Counted from the stretch's first letter, positions 34,036-42,884 are shown. The stretch: DNA of 64,000 nucleotides from UBA5239 sp040394635 (GCA_040394635.1 JBEBRW010000004.1:84378-148377), one strand, 5' to 3'. Notes: generated from the sequence alone by a model not told the origin. Numbers and translations are program-made.

Positions 34036-34953
34036 ATGAGAGTATTGATTACCGGCGGAGCCGGATTTATTGGAAGCCATATCGTGGAGCATTTTCAGGG
34101 GAAAGCTGAGGTTAGAGTGCTTGACAGTTTGCGTTCGGGATATAAACGTAACCTGGATGGATTTCAGGTTGAATTTATCGAGGGCGATATCTGCGACCGC
34201 GAGGCGGTGCGCAAGGCCATGCAGGGCGTGGATTACGTATTTCACCTGGCCGCGATGATCAGTGTGCCGGAGTCGATGTTCAAGCCGATTGAATGCGCCG
34301 ACATCAACGTCAAGGGCATGCTGATCGTGCTCGAAGAAGCCGCCGCGGCCGGCGTCAAGAAATTGTGTTTCAGCACCAGTGCGGCGATCTATGGCGACAA
34401 TCCCGTCATGCCGAAGCGCGAAGAGATGTTCCCCGAGCCGAAAAGCCCCTACGCGATCACCAAACTCGACGGCGAATATTACTGCAATATGTTCACCCGC
34501 GAAGGCAAGCTTCAGACCGCCTGCCTGCGCTATTTCAACGTGTTCGGACCGCGACAGGACCCGAAAAGCGCCTATGCCGCCGCGATTCCGATTTTCACCT
34601 CCAAGGCCGTGGCCGGTGAGGATATTACCGTTTATGGCGACGGCGAGCAGACCCGTGACTTCATCTATGTGAAGGACATCGTGGCGGCCAACGTTTACAT
34701 GGCCACCCATGAATACACCGGCGTCTACAACGTGGCCTATGGCGGCCGCGTCTCGATCAATGACCTGGTGAACAAGATCAAGGCCGAAGTCGGCTCCAGC
34801 TCCAAGGTGATTCATCTGCCGGAGCGCGCGGGCGACGTCAAGCACTCGCAGGCCGCGATCGACAAACTCAATGCCACCGGCTTCAAGCCCACCAGCGATT
34901 TCGACGCCGGGCTGGCCGCCACTATTGCTTATTTTAAAAACCTTAAAAAATAA
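34036..34953 (+). CDS. NAD-dependent sugar epimerase (GalE-like)
   Basis: 305 residues from ATG 34036, with AAGGA upstream and directly before MRVLITGGAGFIGSHIVEHF, the NAD Rossmann motif. FSTSAAIYGDNPV and SPYAITKLDGEYYCNMF hold the catalytic Ser and YxxxK pair; LRYFNVFGPRQDPKSAYAA is typical of UDP-sugar 4-epimerases. It would interconvert UDP-GlcNAc/UDP-GalNAc or UDP-Glc/UDP-Gal in the cytoplasm. It lies 11 bases after the kinase gene. Confidence 0.85.
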   Translation: MRVLITGGAGFIGSHIVEHFQGKAEVRVLDSLRSGYKRNLDGFQVEFIEGDICDREAVRKAMQGVDYVFHLAAMISVPESMFKPIECADINVKGMLIVLEEAAAAGVKKLCFSTSAAIYGDNPVMPKREEMFPEPKSPYAITKLDGEYYCNMFTREGKLQTACLRYFNVFGPRQDPKSAYAAAIPIFTSKAVAGEDITVYGDGEQTRDFIYVKDIVAANVYMATHEYTGVYNVAYGGRVSINDLVNKIKAEVGSSSKVIHLPERAGDVKHSQAAIDKLNATGFKPTSDFDAGLAATIAYFKNLKK

Positions 34954-34966
34954 AGGAAATCCTGAA

Positions 34967-35752
34967 ATGGAAGTAATCATCAGACCCAATGCCGAGTCCG
35001 CCGTCAAACTGACCGCGCAACTCATTGCCGACGCCCTGCGCGCCAAGCCCAACACCAACCTCGGCCTGGCCACCGGCCGCACCATGGAAGCCCTCTACGG
35101 CGAACTCAGCCGCATGTGCAAGGAAGAAGAGCTCGACTTCTCGCTGGTCAAGACCTTCAACCTCGACGAATACATCGGGCTCCCGGCGGAAAACATCAAT
35201 TCGTACCGCTATTACATGAACTATCACCTGTTCAATAACATCAACATCGATATGCGCAATACCAATCTGCCGGACGGCATGGCCAAGGACGTCGCGGCCG
35301 AGGGCCCCCGTTACGAAGAAGCAATCGCGCATGCCGGCGGCATCGACATCCAGCTGCTGGGCATTGGCCGCGACGGTCATATCGGCTTCAATGAGCCTCT
35401 TTCCTCGCTGACCAGCCGTACCCGCGCCAAGTCCCTGACGCCGGAAACCTACGCGCAGAATTCGCCGCTCTTTGAAAATCCGTCGGACATGCCGAAACGC
35501 GCCTTCACCATGGGCGTGGGCACCATCATGGATGCCCGCCGCGTGCTGATGCTGGTCACCGGCGAGGAAAAAGCCGAAATTTTCGCCAAGGCCATCGAAG
35601 GCCCGGTCACCTCGATGATCAGTGCCACCGCACTGCAGATGCACCGCGACACGGTCGTGATCTGCGACGAAGCCGCCGCCAAGCAGCTGACCGGCCGCGA
35701 ATACTACGACTTCATTTTTGCCAACGAGCCCCACTGGGCCCCGTACCGGTAA
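34967..35752 (+). CDS. nagB: Glucosamine-6-phosphate deaminase
   Basis: 261 residues from ATG 34967 (MEVIIRPNAESAVKL), with AAAGGA nine bases upstream; length matches NagB (about 266). NLGLATGRTMEALYGEL binds phosphate, TFNLDEYIGLPAENINSYRY carries the catalytic Asp, and LLGIGRDGHIGFNEP the catalytic His and Glu. SRTRAKSLTPETYAQNSPLF and RRVLMLVTGEEKAEIFAKAI complete the family pattern. It converts glucosamine-6-phosphate to fructose-6-phosphate and ammonia, feeding amino sugars to glycolysis. Last gene of the operon, followed by a terminator. Confidence 0.95.
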   Translation: MEVIIRPNAESAVKLTAQLIADALRAKPNTNLGLATGRTMEALYGELSRMCKEEELDFSLVKTFNLDEYIGLPAENINSYRYYMNYHLFNNINIDMRNTNLPDGMAKDVAAEGPRYEEAIAHAGGIDIQLLGIGRDGHIGFNEPLSSLTSRTRAKSLTPETYAQNSPLFENPSDMPKRAFTMGVGTIMDARRVLMLVTGEEKAEIFAKAIEGPVTSMISATALQMHRDTVVICDEAAAKQLTGREYYDFIFANEPHWAPYR

Positions 35753-35781
35753 ATTCAGATCAGCCCCACCCGACTGATCCT

Positions 35782-35817
35782 CCCCGCCCGGTTTCTCCCG
35801 CCGGACGGGGTTTTTTT
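35782..35817 (+). terminator. Intrinsic terminator of the amino-sugar operon
   Basis: CCCCGCCCGG (35782-35791) pairs at nine of ten positions with CCGGACGGGG (35801-35810), loop of nine, followed by seven T. It lies 30 bases after the nagB stop. Confidence 0.88.
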
Positions 35818-35829
35818 ATGACTGTGCAT

Positions 35830-35857
35830 TTGAAAATTACCTCAGATGCGGTATAGT
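35830..35857 (+). promoter_or_regulatory. Promoter predicted to give a leaderless AraC transcript
   Basis: TTGAAA (35830-35835), 16-base spacer, TATAGT (35852-35857). The ATG of the AraC gene follows only five bases later, and no ribosome site lies between. Transcription would begin at or next to the start codon. Confidence 0.5.
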
Positions 35858-35862
35858 TTTTT

Positions 35863-36729
35863 ATGGAAAACCAGGAAAAACCGTATAATTTCAGCGATTG
35901 CACCGTGCAGCGGGTCATAAGCAGTCACTTGCCGCCCGCCGGAGAGCTTAAGAATGAGGACGATTTCACCCTTGAGCGGCATCTGCATCGTGAAATGCTT
36001 TATGTGGTGAAGGGGGAAAGCGACGCAGTTTTAGACGGCAAGGTTTACCACCTGACGCCGGGGACACTGCTGCTGATCGACCGTTGGGAATCCCACAGTT
36101 ATCTATACCGCAAGAGCGACCACGATTTACTGCATCTCTGGTTTTACCTGAGCACGGATCATGAACTGAAGTTTTCCCTGATGCATATCGGGGCGCAAGG
36201 GGAATGCCGCGGTACCGGCTACACCAATAAATTTCCCCGGGAATACGGTGTGATTCTCTCGAACCGCTGGGACCGGCTGAAAGGGCTGGAATCGCATGAC
36301 GGGAAATCCGTCGATTATCTTTTCCGGTCGGCCGTGAACTTGCTGCTGGAGGAATTCACCGTACAGAATTTCAGTTTGATACCGCAGCCCCAGACCCGAA
36401 GTTCCGTCGACCTGGCCGAAACCATCAGCAATTACATCACGCAGGCTAATGGGCGGAACTGTTCGCTGGAGCAACTGGAAAAAGTCACCGGGTTCAACCG
36501 TTTTTATCTGGCGCATGTTTTCCGTCAGAGCTCGGGTAAATCCATCGGGACGATGATCAACGAGCGCCGCGTGCAGTTTGCCGCCGAGGCTTATCACCGG
36601 GGTATGCCGCAGAAAAATATTGCGGTGGAATTGGGATTTTCATCGCCGGCTGCCTTCAGCAAATGGCAACGTGCCCACAAGGAGGCGATTGACACCATTT
36701 GCAGGCGGCTGCAGCTGCTCGAAAAATAA
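35863..36729 (+). CDS. AraC-family transcriptional regulator
   Basis: 288 residues. The N-terminal half is a cupin sensor (LERHLHREMLYVVKGESDAV; LTPGTLLLIDRWESHSYLYR). Residues about 190-288 carry the AraC domain: LEQLEKVTGFNRFYLAHVFR and PQKNIAVELGFSSPAAFSKW. The start has no ribosome site but sits five bases after a good promoter. It is convergent with the pseudopilin at 36731 (one base apart) and is the only regulator beside cassette C. Confidence 0.88.
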   Translation: MENQEKPYNFSDCTVQRVISSHLPPAGELKNEDDFTLERHLHREMLYVVKGESDAVLDGKVYHLTPGTLLLIDRWESHSYLYRKSDHDLLHLWFYLSTDHELKFSLMHIGAQGECRGTGYTNKFPREYGVILSNRWDRLKGLESHDGKSVDYLFRSAVNLLLEEFTVQNFSLIPQPQTRSSVDLAETISNYITQANGRNCSLEQLEKVTGFNRFYLAHVFRQSSGKSIGTMINERRVQFAAEAYHRGMPQKNIAVELGFSSPAAFSKWQRAHKEAIDTICRRLQLLEK

Positions 36730-36730
36730 A

Positions 36731-37459
36731 TCAGTTGAGTTCGTCGAAGATATAAGCGTAACGTCCGGGTGTAGTGATGACGTCGCTCAGCGCCTGGGTG
36801 GTCTTCTGGGTTTTGACATTGCCGCCGAGGTATGCGATATTGGCTGATTTCAGCATATGGTTGCCGAGGCCGGATGTAACCAGCTTCGGCATGACGTCTC
36901 CCCAGATCACAAATCCGGGGTTGTCGCGTCCCACCCGCGAGCGTCCGAACCGGCCACGGGAATCCCCCTGGATGTTCCAGTAAGAGGCGGACGCCGGGCT
37001 GCCACTGTCGCGGTTGGACCAGATCCAGACGTAGCTCATGGTGATTTCCGGCACCGATGGCCAGGTAGCGTTGCAGTTGTTGGCATCGCTGGGGCACTTG
37101 AAGAGACTGTCCCGGAGTTCAGGGGTTATATCGTCTTTACTCTTTGCGCCACCGAGGTAACCGCCGGTGATCAGCAGATCGGGCTTGCTCGGCGACCGCT
37201 TGCCCACGCCGCCGAAATTGTTGCCGCCGTCCTCCAGTTTGCCTAAGGTGCAAATGACGCTGTAAGACAGCCAGTCGTTGTTGTCCGAGGCATACATATG
37301 GTCCGCCAGGATGATCTGTTTCAATTTGGCAATACAGCTGGCTGAGCGTCCGCGTTCCCGGGCGGAGTTCAGCGCCGGCAGCAGCATGGCGGCAAGGATG
37401 GCGATGATCGCGATCACAACGAGGAGTTCAATGAGGGTGAAATTATGAGCTTTTTTCAT
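36731..37459 (-). CDS. Prepilin-type secreted protein (pseudopilin), cassette C
   Basis: 242 residues with AAGGA upstream of ATG 37459. MKKAHNFTLIELLVVIAII is the prepilin signal with Glu at +5, followed by LPALNSARERGRSASCIAKL. Then KQIILADHMYASDNNDWLSY corresponds to the conserved helix of this class. The C-terminal element NHMLKSANIAYLGGNVKT replaces the usual H-X9-DG with a GG form one residue longer. It lies 21 bases after the large secreted protein gene, so here the glycosidase-like gene comes first. Confidence 0.87.
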   Translation of the reverse strand: MKKAHNFTLIELLVVIAIIAILAAMLLPALNSARERGRSASCIAKLKQIILADHMYASDNNDWLSYSVICTLGKLEDGGNNFGGVGKRSPSKPDLLITGGYLGGAKSKDDITPELRDSLFKCPSDANNCNATWPSVPEITMSYVWIWSNRDSGSPASASYWNIQGDSRGRFGRSRVGRDNPGFVIWGDVMPKLVTSGLGNHMLKSANIAYLGGNVKTQKTTQALSDVITTPGRYAYIFDELN

Positions 37460-37480
37460 GGTGTCATTTCCTTGATTCCG

Positions 37481-40414
37481 TTATTTTTTCTCGATCGTTA
37501 CGATTTGATATTTGAAAACATCAGGTCTGATTTTTAGTTCGATTCCGGATGGGGTCCGGCTGAATTCCGGGCGGATCGGCATTGTGCGGCCCTTTGCATC
37601 CAACGCAGTAATTTCCTGAACGGATTTCACATTTTTCAGGACCACGGTTTCAGTCTTTGCCGGATGTTGGGGAATGAATTCGATGCCATTGTCTTTCGGT
37701 CGCCACATGTAGGCGCCGGAGGCGGTCAGTGAGGGGAATTCCGTACGGGTGCCGCGGCCGTCGGCATAACAGTACAGCGCTGATTCCACGTAATCGACGC
37801 GGGGGGCCCCGGCGGAATACTCCAGTATTTTGCCGTTCAGGAGCGCGGCATAGCCGTTCGGCGGCAGCAGCAATTTGGCGCCGTTGAAATCGATGGTCCA
37901 TGATTTTTCCTGGTGGCGGTTGACCCAGGTTTCCAGGCCGTTGGCGTATTTGACGTATACCATATTGTTGGCGATGATGTCGCGCCGCACCGCGTCGGAG
38001 GTGTTGTACAGTACACCCCGGTCGTCGGCGTAACGGATCTCTGCCGCCGTCTGCCCGGAATAAAGTTCCTGCAGGGCCCGCATCATGAAGTAGCATTTGG
38101 CGAGGTTGCCGTGTTCCGGGAACCACTCCGGCGGTCCCTGGATCATGGACGGCGCGCCGTCGCGGGGAATCAGGCTTCCCATGTTGCCGAAAATCACCGT
38201 CGAGGCAAGCCAGAAGTCGATGCTCCACGGTTTGCCGGCGGCCAGTTCATAACCAATGTCGTTTTGGCGTGTATGCAACTGCGAGAGCTGGAAGTTGACG
38301 ATGATCGGATTGTCGGGGCGGTTGCTCTGGGCGTAGTTCATATCGGTATATCCGGCCCAGAAGTAATGCGCGGTGCCCTCACTCCAGACCGGTCCGTTGT
38401 AGAGTTTTCGGTTCACCTCGAGCAACAGCATGTAGCCATAGAGGACTTCGGTGAATTTGCCCGCACCCGGCACGCCGGCTTCGTAGTCGGTATGTCCCCA
38501 CGGAGGAGTATTGGTGACTTCGTCCGAATAGATACCGTCCCAGCCGAATTTCTTCTGGAATCCCGGGATGAAATCGGCGGCATGCTGAATCTGCACATAA
38601 GGACGGGCCAGGTAGTTGTTGAAATACCAGCGCTGATGCGGACGGTAAGCGTAGTCGAGCGCGATTTTGCTGATATCGTACTGGGGAGCCAGGCCGTGCA
38701 GCAACTGCTCGTCACCATAGATCCCCACCTTGTGGCCCAGGGCCTGGATACCCTTTATCATCTTGATCAAGGCTTCGTCGCCAAGCCCTTTGTAGGCTTC
38801 GTCGCTGCGCCCGAAACGGTTGCTTTCCAACGGTGTACGCATGACTTCACTGTGGTAGCGGACGAACATATCGTCCATACCGTAGGCCTTGAGTTTGGTC
38901 CAGAATACGACTTCCTCTTCCGCTGCTTCCGGGCTGGTCAGGATATTCGGGCGGCTGCAGTAGATGTAACGGGCGGTTTCCGTCATACGGGGGGATTTGG
39001 GGTTGGCGAGCGTGGGCAGTACTTCATCAAAATCATCCGAAACGGTGATGAAAATCCGGTCATATAGACAGTTGCGGGAACCGTCCGAGAGTTTCCGGTA
39101 ATCACTGCCGCCGGTGATTCGGACGTGATCAGCGTCGAGCCGGGTGGGACCCACGAAACGGCGCTGGTCGTTCCCGTCATCGAAGATGCCCGATGCATTT
39201 GATTTGTACCAATCCACAATGCCGGTCACAAATACGCCGTTGGCCGACATGACATAGGGAACGGCCCAGCGGTAATCCCAGAAGCTGACGGGAACCAGTT
39301 TGACCCCTGGCGTATTATCGGTGGTACCGAATTCGAAGCGTTCGATCATCGGTTCCTTGCTCGAAGCTGTGACGATGAGGCTTTTCTGCTTGATCGTGAA
39401 ATCCATGGCGTAAGTGATGGACGCCTTGTCATTGCTGCGCTTCCAGACGGTTTTCAGCGTTTCGCCCTGCAGGTCGCACTGGATGAGTTCGGCCTTGACG
39501 CCGGGGCTGTCGGGCTTGATTGAGACGCCGTTCACGTCCGCTACCACTCCGCCGTTGCGGGTGACCTGGAACTCGGTTCCGTCGCCGAGGCGGATGACGA
39601 GGTCGCTCAGCGTCCCGGTTTGCGGGGTATAAAGATAGCTGACCTGTTTCTCGCCGTCTTTATAGGTGAATTCGTAAGCCTCCGCATTTTTACGGACCTG
39701 ATGGGAAATGGCGGGGTTCTTGGCGGCGGGCAGGATGGTGTCGGGGGTGGTTGGCTGCGGATATTTGTCGCGCCAATGCACGGGGAGCTTCGACAGGTCT
39801 TTTTTCGCGATCGCGAATTCATCGAAATAGATGGCCTGACTGCGCCCGGCTTCCGCGCCGGGGGCCGGTTTGATGGTGATTTCCAGTTTCGTCAACTGCC
39901 ATGGCGGCTTGCCGGAGGGGCGTTTGGCCGTGAGCGCCGTTCCCCAGAAGCTCGACCTGTGCCATTGATGCCCGCCGCCGACCACTTCGATCCTGCTCGA
40001 AACCTTGTCTGCGGAGATAAAATTCGCCACAAAATAGCCGTGGAAAAGTGTCGGCCCGTTGACCCAGAATTCAATGTAATCGCTCTCCGGGAAAGTCAGC
40101 GGCGGATTCACCGCAAGATCAATCTGTCCCGGCTGTTTCACATCGTCAATTGTAAACGACAGTTTGGCAACCTGATCTTCCCACAGCTGGTAATCGCCGG
40201 AGAGTTCCAGGCGGGCCCCGGAGATATTTTCAGCCTTGACGATATTCCATTTACTTAAATCCTGGTCTTTTATCCGGATACTGGCGGGACGGCGTTCGAT
40301 CTTGTTTTCAATGATTTCAATCGGTCTGGTCATCCACTGTGGTTTATCTCCGGCGGCGGCGGAAAAAATGAAACATGCTGTGAATGAAAGAATTATTATA
40401 AGCAATCTGAACAT
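37481..40414 (-). CDS. Large secreted glycosidase-like protein (cassette C)
   Basis: 977 residues with AAGGA eight bases before ATG 40414. MFRLLIIILSFTACFIFSAA is the signal peptide. Residues about 50-210 look like a carbohydrate-binding jelly roll (YIEFWVNGPTLFHGYFVANF; AIYFDEFAIAKKDL). The middle (about 240-480) is beta-rich like the N-terminal domain of several retaining glycosidases. A TIM-barrel-like part follows: MDDMFVRYHSEVMRTPLESN, then GWDGIYSDEVTNTPPWGHTD, whose Asp-x4-Asp-Glu is a catalytic candidate. A C-terminal beta domain ends it. Family not assigned. Confidence 0.68.
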   Translation of the reverse strand: MFRLLIIILSFTACFIFSAAAGDKPQWMTRPIEIIENKIERRPASIRIKDQDLSKWNIVKAENISGARLELSGDYQLWEDQVAKLSFTIDDVKQPGQIDLAVNPPLTFPESDYIEFWVNGPTLFHGYFVANFISADKVSSRIEVVGGGHQWHRSSFWGTALTAKRPSGKPPWQLTKLEITIKPAPGAEAGRSQAIYFDEFAIAKKDLSKLPVHWRDKYPQPTTPDTILPAAKNPAISHQVRKNAEAYEFTYKDGEKQVSYLYTPQTGTLSDLVIRLGDGTEFQVTRNGGVVADVNGVSIKPDSPGVKAELIQCDLQGETLKTVWKRSNDKASITYAMDFTIKQKSLIVTASSKEPMIERFEFGTTDNTPGVKLVPVSFWDYRWAVPYVMSANGVFVTGIVDWYKSNASGIFDDGNDQRRFVGPTRLDADHVRITGGSDYRKLSDGSRNCLYDRIFITVSDDFDEVLPTLANPKSPRMTETARYIYCSRPNILTSPEAAEEEVVFWTKLKAYGMDDMFVRYHSEVMRTPLESNRFGRSDEAYKGLGDEALIKMIKGIQALGHKVGIYGDEQLLHGLAPQYDISKIALDYAYRPHQRWYFNNYLARPYVQIQHAADFIPGFQKKFGWDGIYSDEVTNTPPWGHTDYEAGVPGAGKFTEVLYGYMLLLEVNRKLYNGPVWSEGTAHYFWAGYTDMNYAQSNRPDNPIIVNFQLSQLHTRQNDIGYELAAGKPWSIDFWLASTVIFGNMGSLIPRDGAPSMIQGPPEWFPEHGNLAKCYFMMRALQELYSGQTAAEIRYADDRGVLYNTSDAVRRDIIANNMVYVKYANGLETWVNRHQEKSWTIDFNGAKLLLPPNGYAALLNGKILEYSAGAPRVDYVESALYCYADGRGTRTEFPSLTASGAYMWRPKDNGIEFIPQHPAKTETVVLKNVKSVQEITALDAKGRTMPIRPEFSRTPSGIELKIRPDVFKYQIVTIEKK

Positions 40415-40540
40415 AGTATTTTTCCTTTTCGTGTTATACGTTCACATATAAAATATATCTGATTTGATCAAAATATCCATTGTTGTATTTTGCGAAAAAA
40501 TGTCCATTCTTGCTTTTTGTAGATATTTTGAAACAACAGT

Positions 40541-40650
40541 GAAAGTCCTCTATGGCGAACTCAGCGTATGTACAAGGAAGAAGCGCCCGATGGCTCGTTG
40601 TCAAGACCTTCAACCTCACGGGCACATCGGTCTCAACGTTCCTGCATTTT
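40541..40650 (+). pseudogene. nagB: Decayed fragment of a nagB-like gene
   Basis: Translated in its different frames, this stretch gives VLYGELS, MYKEEAPDG, VKTFNL and GHIGLNVP in the same order as intact nagB (LYGELSRMCKEEE, VKTFNL, then DGHIGFNEP). The bases CTCTATGGCGAACTCAGC nearly equal the intact gene. Frameshifts lie between the blocks and the segment between NFNL and DGHIG is deleted. No start, no intact frame. The rest of 40415-40719 is AT-rich and has no other gene. Confidence 0.75.
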
Positions 40651-40719
40651 TTCCAATCAAAGTATTTGCATATGGGGAAAGCTCATATTATTTTACGGTA
40701 GATAGGAGGCAAGAGCAAT

Positions 40720-41181
40720 ATGTATGTTCCTATTGAACGTGAGCGAATGACTCTGGCGCATATTGTCATGGCGGCAATGGTGGTGTTGCTGCTTATTCTG
40801 ATTCCGGTTGCGATCTATCAGGGATATCAGATTTATACCTGGCGGAAGCTGTATAACGCACCGACGCTTGAGGCCAATATCATCCAATACCTTCCGTGGC
40901 GGGAGCCGACGCATGCCATTTACCAGTTTGTCATCGATGACGAAAAATATGCCGATCGTTTTGAATTGAGGCGTGGGCGGTGGAATTGGGGCGGTACGAT
41001 CACCGTCGCCTATCTGCCGGAAAATCCTGAAATACATACGCCGGCTTCGATGATCGACCTGAAGCTCGAGCCATATTATATCGGCATTGTCGCAGTATTG
41101 GTGCTGATTGCCGGTCTTCTGTGCGGTATCGTCTATTATTTTTTTGCCTTGCACAAGGGCAAAATCAAGTATCGCGATTGA
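40720..41181 (+). CDS. DUF3592-like membrane protein
   Basis: 153 residues with AGGAGG-like bases (aggaggcaag) before the ATG. It has one hydrophobic helix at about 13-35 and another at about 118-142, with a soluble beta domain between (AIYQFVIDDEKYADRF; ITVAYLPENPEIHTPASM). That layout and VxYLPENPE match DUF3592 proteins of unknown function. It is followed by a hairpin shared with the oad operon. Role unknown. Confidence 0.7.
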   Translation: MYVPIERERMTLAHIVMAAMVVLLLILIPVAIYQGYQIYTWRKLYNAPTLEANIIQYLPWREPTHAIYQFVIDDEKYADRFELRRGRWNWGGTITVAYLPENPEIHTPASMIDLKLEPYYIGIVAVLVLIAGLLCGIVYYFFALHKGKIKYRD

Positions 41182-41220
41182 TAGGGGGATCGAATCCTAT
41201 TAATTCTCAATTTTCAATTC

Positions 41221-41256
41221 AAAAAAAATCCCGGCGGGGCGAACCCGGCCGGGATT
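41221..41256 (-). terminator. Intrinsic terminator of the oad operon
   Basis: AATCCCGGC (41227-41235) pairs with GCCGGGATT (41248-41256). On the minus strand the stem is followed by eight T. It lies 22 bases after the oadB stop and may also slow transcription from the plus-strand gene. Confidence 0.85.
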
Positions 41257-41277
41257 GAATTTTGTCTGCGGATAGGT

Positions 41278-42867
41278 TTATCCGAGCGCCTGGAAGAGTA
41301 CGCCCGCGGCTACCGCCGAACCGATCACGCCGGCCACGTTCGGGCCCATCGCGTGCATCAGCAGGAAGTTGTGCGGATCATATTCCTGACCGACCTTGTT
41401 GGACACACGGGCGGCCATCGGCACCGCCGACACACCGGCCGAACCGATCAACGGATTGATCTTATAGCCGGAGAGACGGCACATGACCTTGCCGAGGCAT
41501 ACGCCGCCGGCGGTACTCAGCGCAAAGGCGAAGCAGCCGAGAACCAGAATCCCGATCGTTTCCAGGTTCAGGAACTGGTCGGCGGAGAGCTTGGAGCCGA
41601 CGCAGAGACCCAGGAAGATCGTTACGGTGTTCATCAGGGCATTGGAGCCGGTGTCGACCAGACGGCCGACCACGCCGCTTTCTTTCATCAGGTTACCGAG
41701 CATCAGCATACCGATCAGCGGAGCGGCATCCGGCAGGAGCAGCGCGCAGAGGAGGATGATAATGACCGGGAAACAGATTTTTTCCAGTTTGGAGACATGG
41801 CGCAGCTGGCTCATGCGGACCATCTTTTCTTTCTTGGAGGTCAGGGCGCGCATGATCGGGGGCTGAATGATCGGCACCAGGGCCATGTAGGAGTAGGCGG
41901 CCACGGCAATCGCGCCGAGGAGACGGGGCGAGAGCTTGGAGGTCAGCCAGATGGCGGTCGGGCCGTCGGCGCCGCCGATGATCCCGATGGAGGCGGCATC
42001 ACGCAGCGAGAAGTTGATGGTGTCGCCGGTGGCCACGGTCAGGATCAGCGCGCCGATCAAGGCGCCGAAAATACCGACCTGGGCGGCAGCGCCGAGGAGT
42101 GCGGTCTTCGGGTTGGCGATCAGCGGACCGAAGTCCGTCATGGCGCCTACACCGAGGAAAATGATCAGCGGGAACACCCCGGTGGCGATCCCGACATAAT
42201 ACGTCATGCCGAGCAGTCCGTTGGGGCCGGCAATTCCGGCCAGCGGAATGTTGGAGAGAATGGCGCCCGCGCCGATCGGCAGCAGCAGCAACGGCTCAAA
42301 GCCCTTGAAGATGGCCAGTCCAATCAGCAGGATGCCGACCATGATCATGATCAGCTTGCCGACGCCGAGGTTCCAGGTCTTGGCGACATTGGACGACATG
42401 GTCTGCTTGTAGATGTCATAGATACCGGTACTCTGCCAGAGGCCCTTGAAGAGGACCGAGAAGCTTTCCAGTCGCTGGACCTCAGCGTTGGCCGCCACCG
42501 AGTCGTGCGAAAGCAGCGTCGGCTTCATGGTGAAAAGGACGGTGCCTTTTTTGATGATCGCGGAAGGATAAATCACATCCTTGTCAATAGCGACAACATT
42601 GCAGGAGACGCCGAGGCGGACTTCCGCTTTGCTGCGGCCGGGGATCGAGAGAACCATGGCTTTGTAGTTGCTGTTGAAATGAGCCGTAGTCAGGTTCATT
42701 TCATAAACCGTAGCATCGGTATCCCAGTCATAGACATAGGTGATGGTGCCGTCGACATTTTTCACTTCACGGAAGATGTCTTTGCTTTCGCCGGGGGCCT
42801 GCGCGAAAACTCCGCAGCACCCGACCGTCAGCAGCAACATCGTGACGAACGTTTTTATTTTAAACAT
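41278..42867 (-). CDS. oadB: Sodium-pumping decarboxylase subunit beta with N-terminal extension
   Basis: 529 residues. The conserved membrane part starts near residue 165 and includes FEPLLLLPIGAGAILSNIPL, GVGAMTDFGPLIANPKTALL, GIIGGADGPTAIWLTSKLSP and SAGVSAVPMAARVSNKVGQE, all signatures of OadB/GcdB/MmdB. It pumps sodium as CO2 is released from carboxybiotin. Typical beta subunits have about 380-430 residues; here a signal-like start (MFKIKTFVTMLLLTVGCCGV) and about 120 extra residues precede the core, probably facing the periplasm. Last gene of birA-oadG-oadA-oadB. Confidence 0.9.
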   Translation of the reverse strand: MFKIKTFVTMLLLTVGCCGVFAQAPGESKDIFREVKNVDGTITYVYDWDTDATVYEMNLTTAHFNSNYKAMVLSIPGRSKAEVRLGVSCNVVAIDKDVIYPSAIIKKGTVLFTMKPTLLSHDSVAANAEVQRLESFSVLFKGLWQSTGIYDIYKQTMSSNVAKTWNLGVGKLIMIMVGILLIGLAIFKGFEPLLLLPIGAGAILSNIPLAGIAGPNGLLGMTYYVGIATGVFPLIIFLGVGAMTDFGPLIANPKTALLGAAAQVGIFGALIGALILTVATGDTINFSLRDAASIGIIGGADGPTAIWLTSKLSPRLLGAIAVAAYSYMALVPIIQPPIMRALTSKKEKMVRMSQLRHVSKLEKICFPVIIILLCALLLPDAAPLIGMLMLGNLMKESGVVGRLVDTGSNALMNTVTIFLGLCVGSKLSADQFLNLETIGILVLGCFAFALSTAGGVCLGKVMCRLSGYKINPLIGSAGVSAVPMAARVSNKVGQEYDPHNFLLMHAMGPNVAGVIGSAVAAGVLFQALG

Positions 42868-42884
42868 TATTTACAACTCCTGAC

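Noticed and set aside
41186..41212. tRNA-like T arm (ATAGG, loop with ATCGAAT, CCTAT)
   Set aside because: No acceptor, D or anticodon arm can be formed, and the upstream bases are the end of a coding gene.
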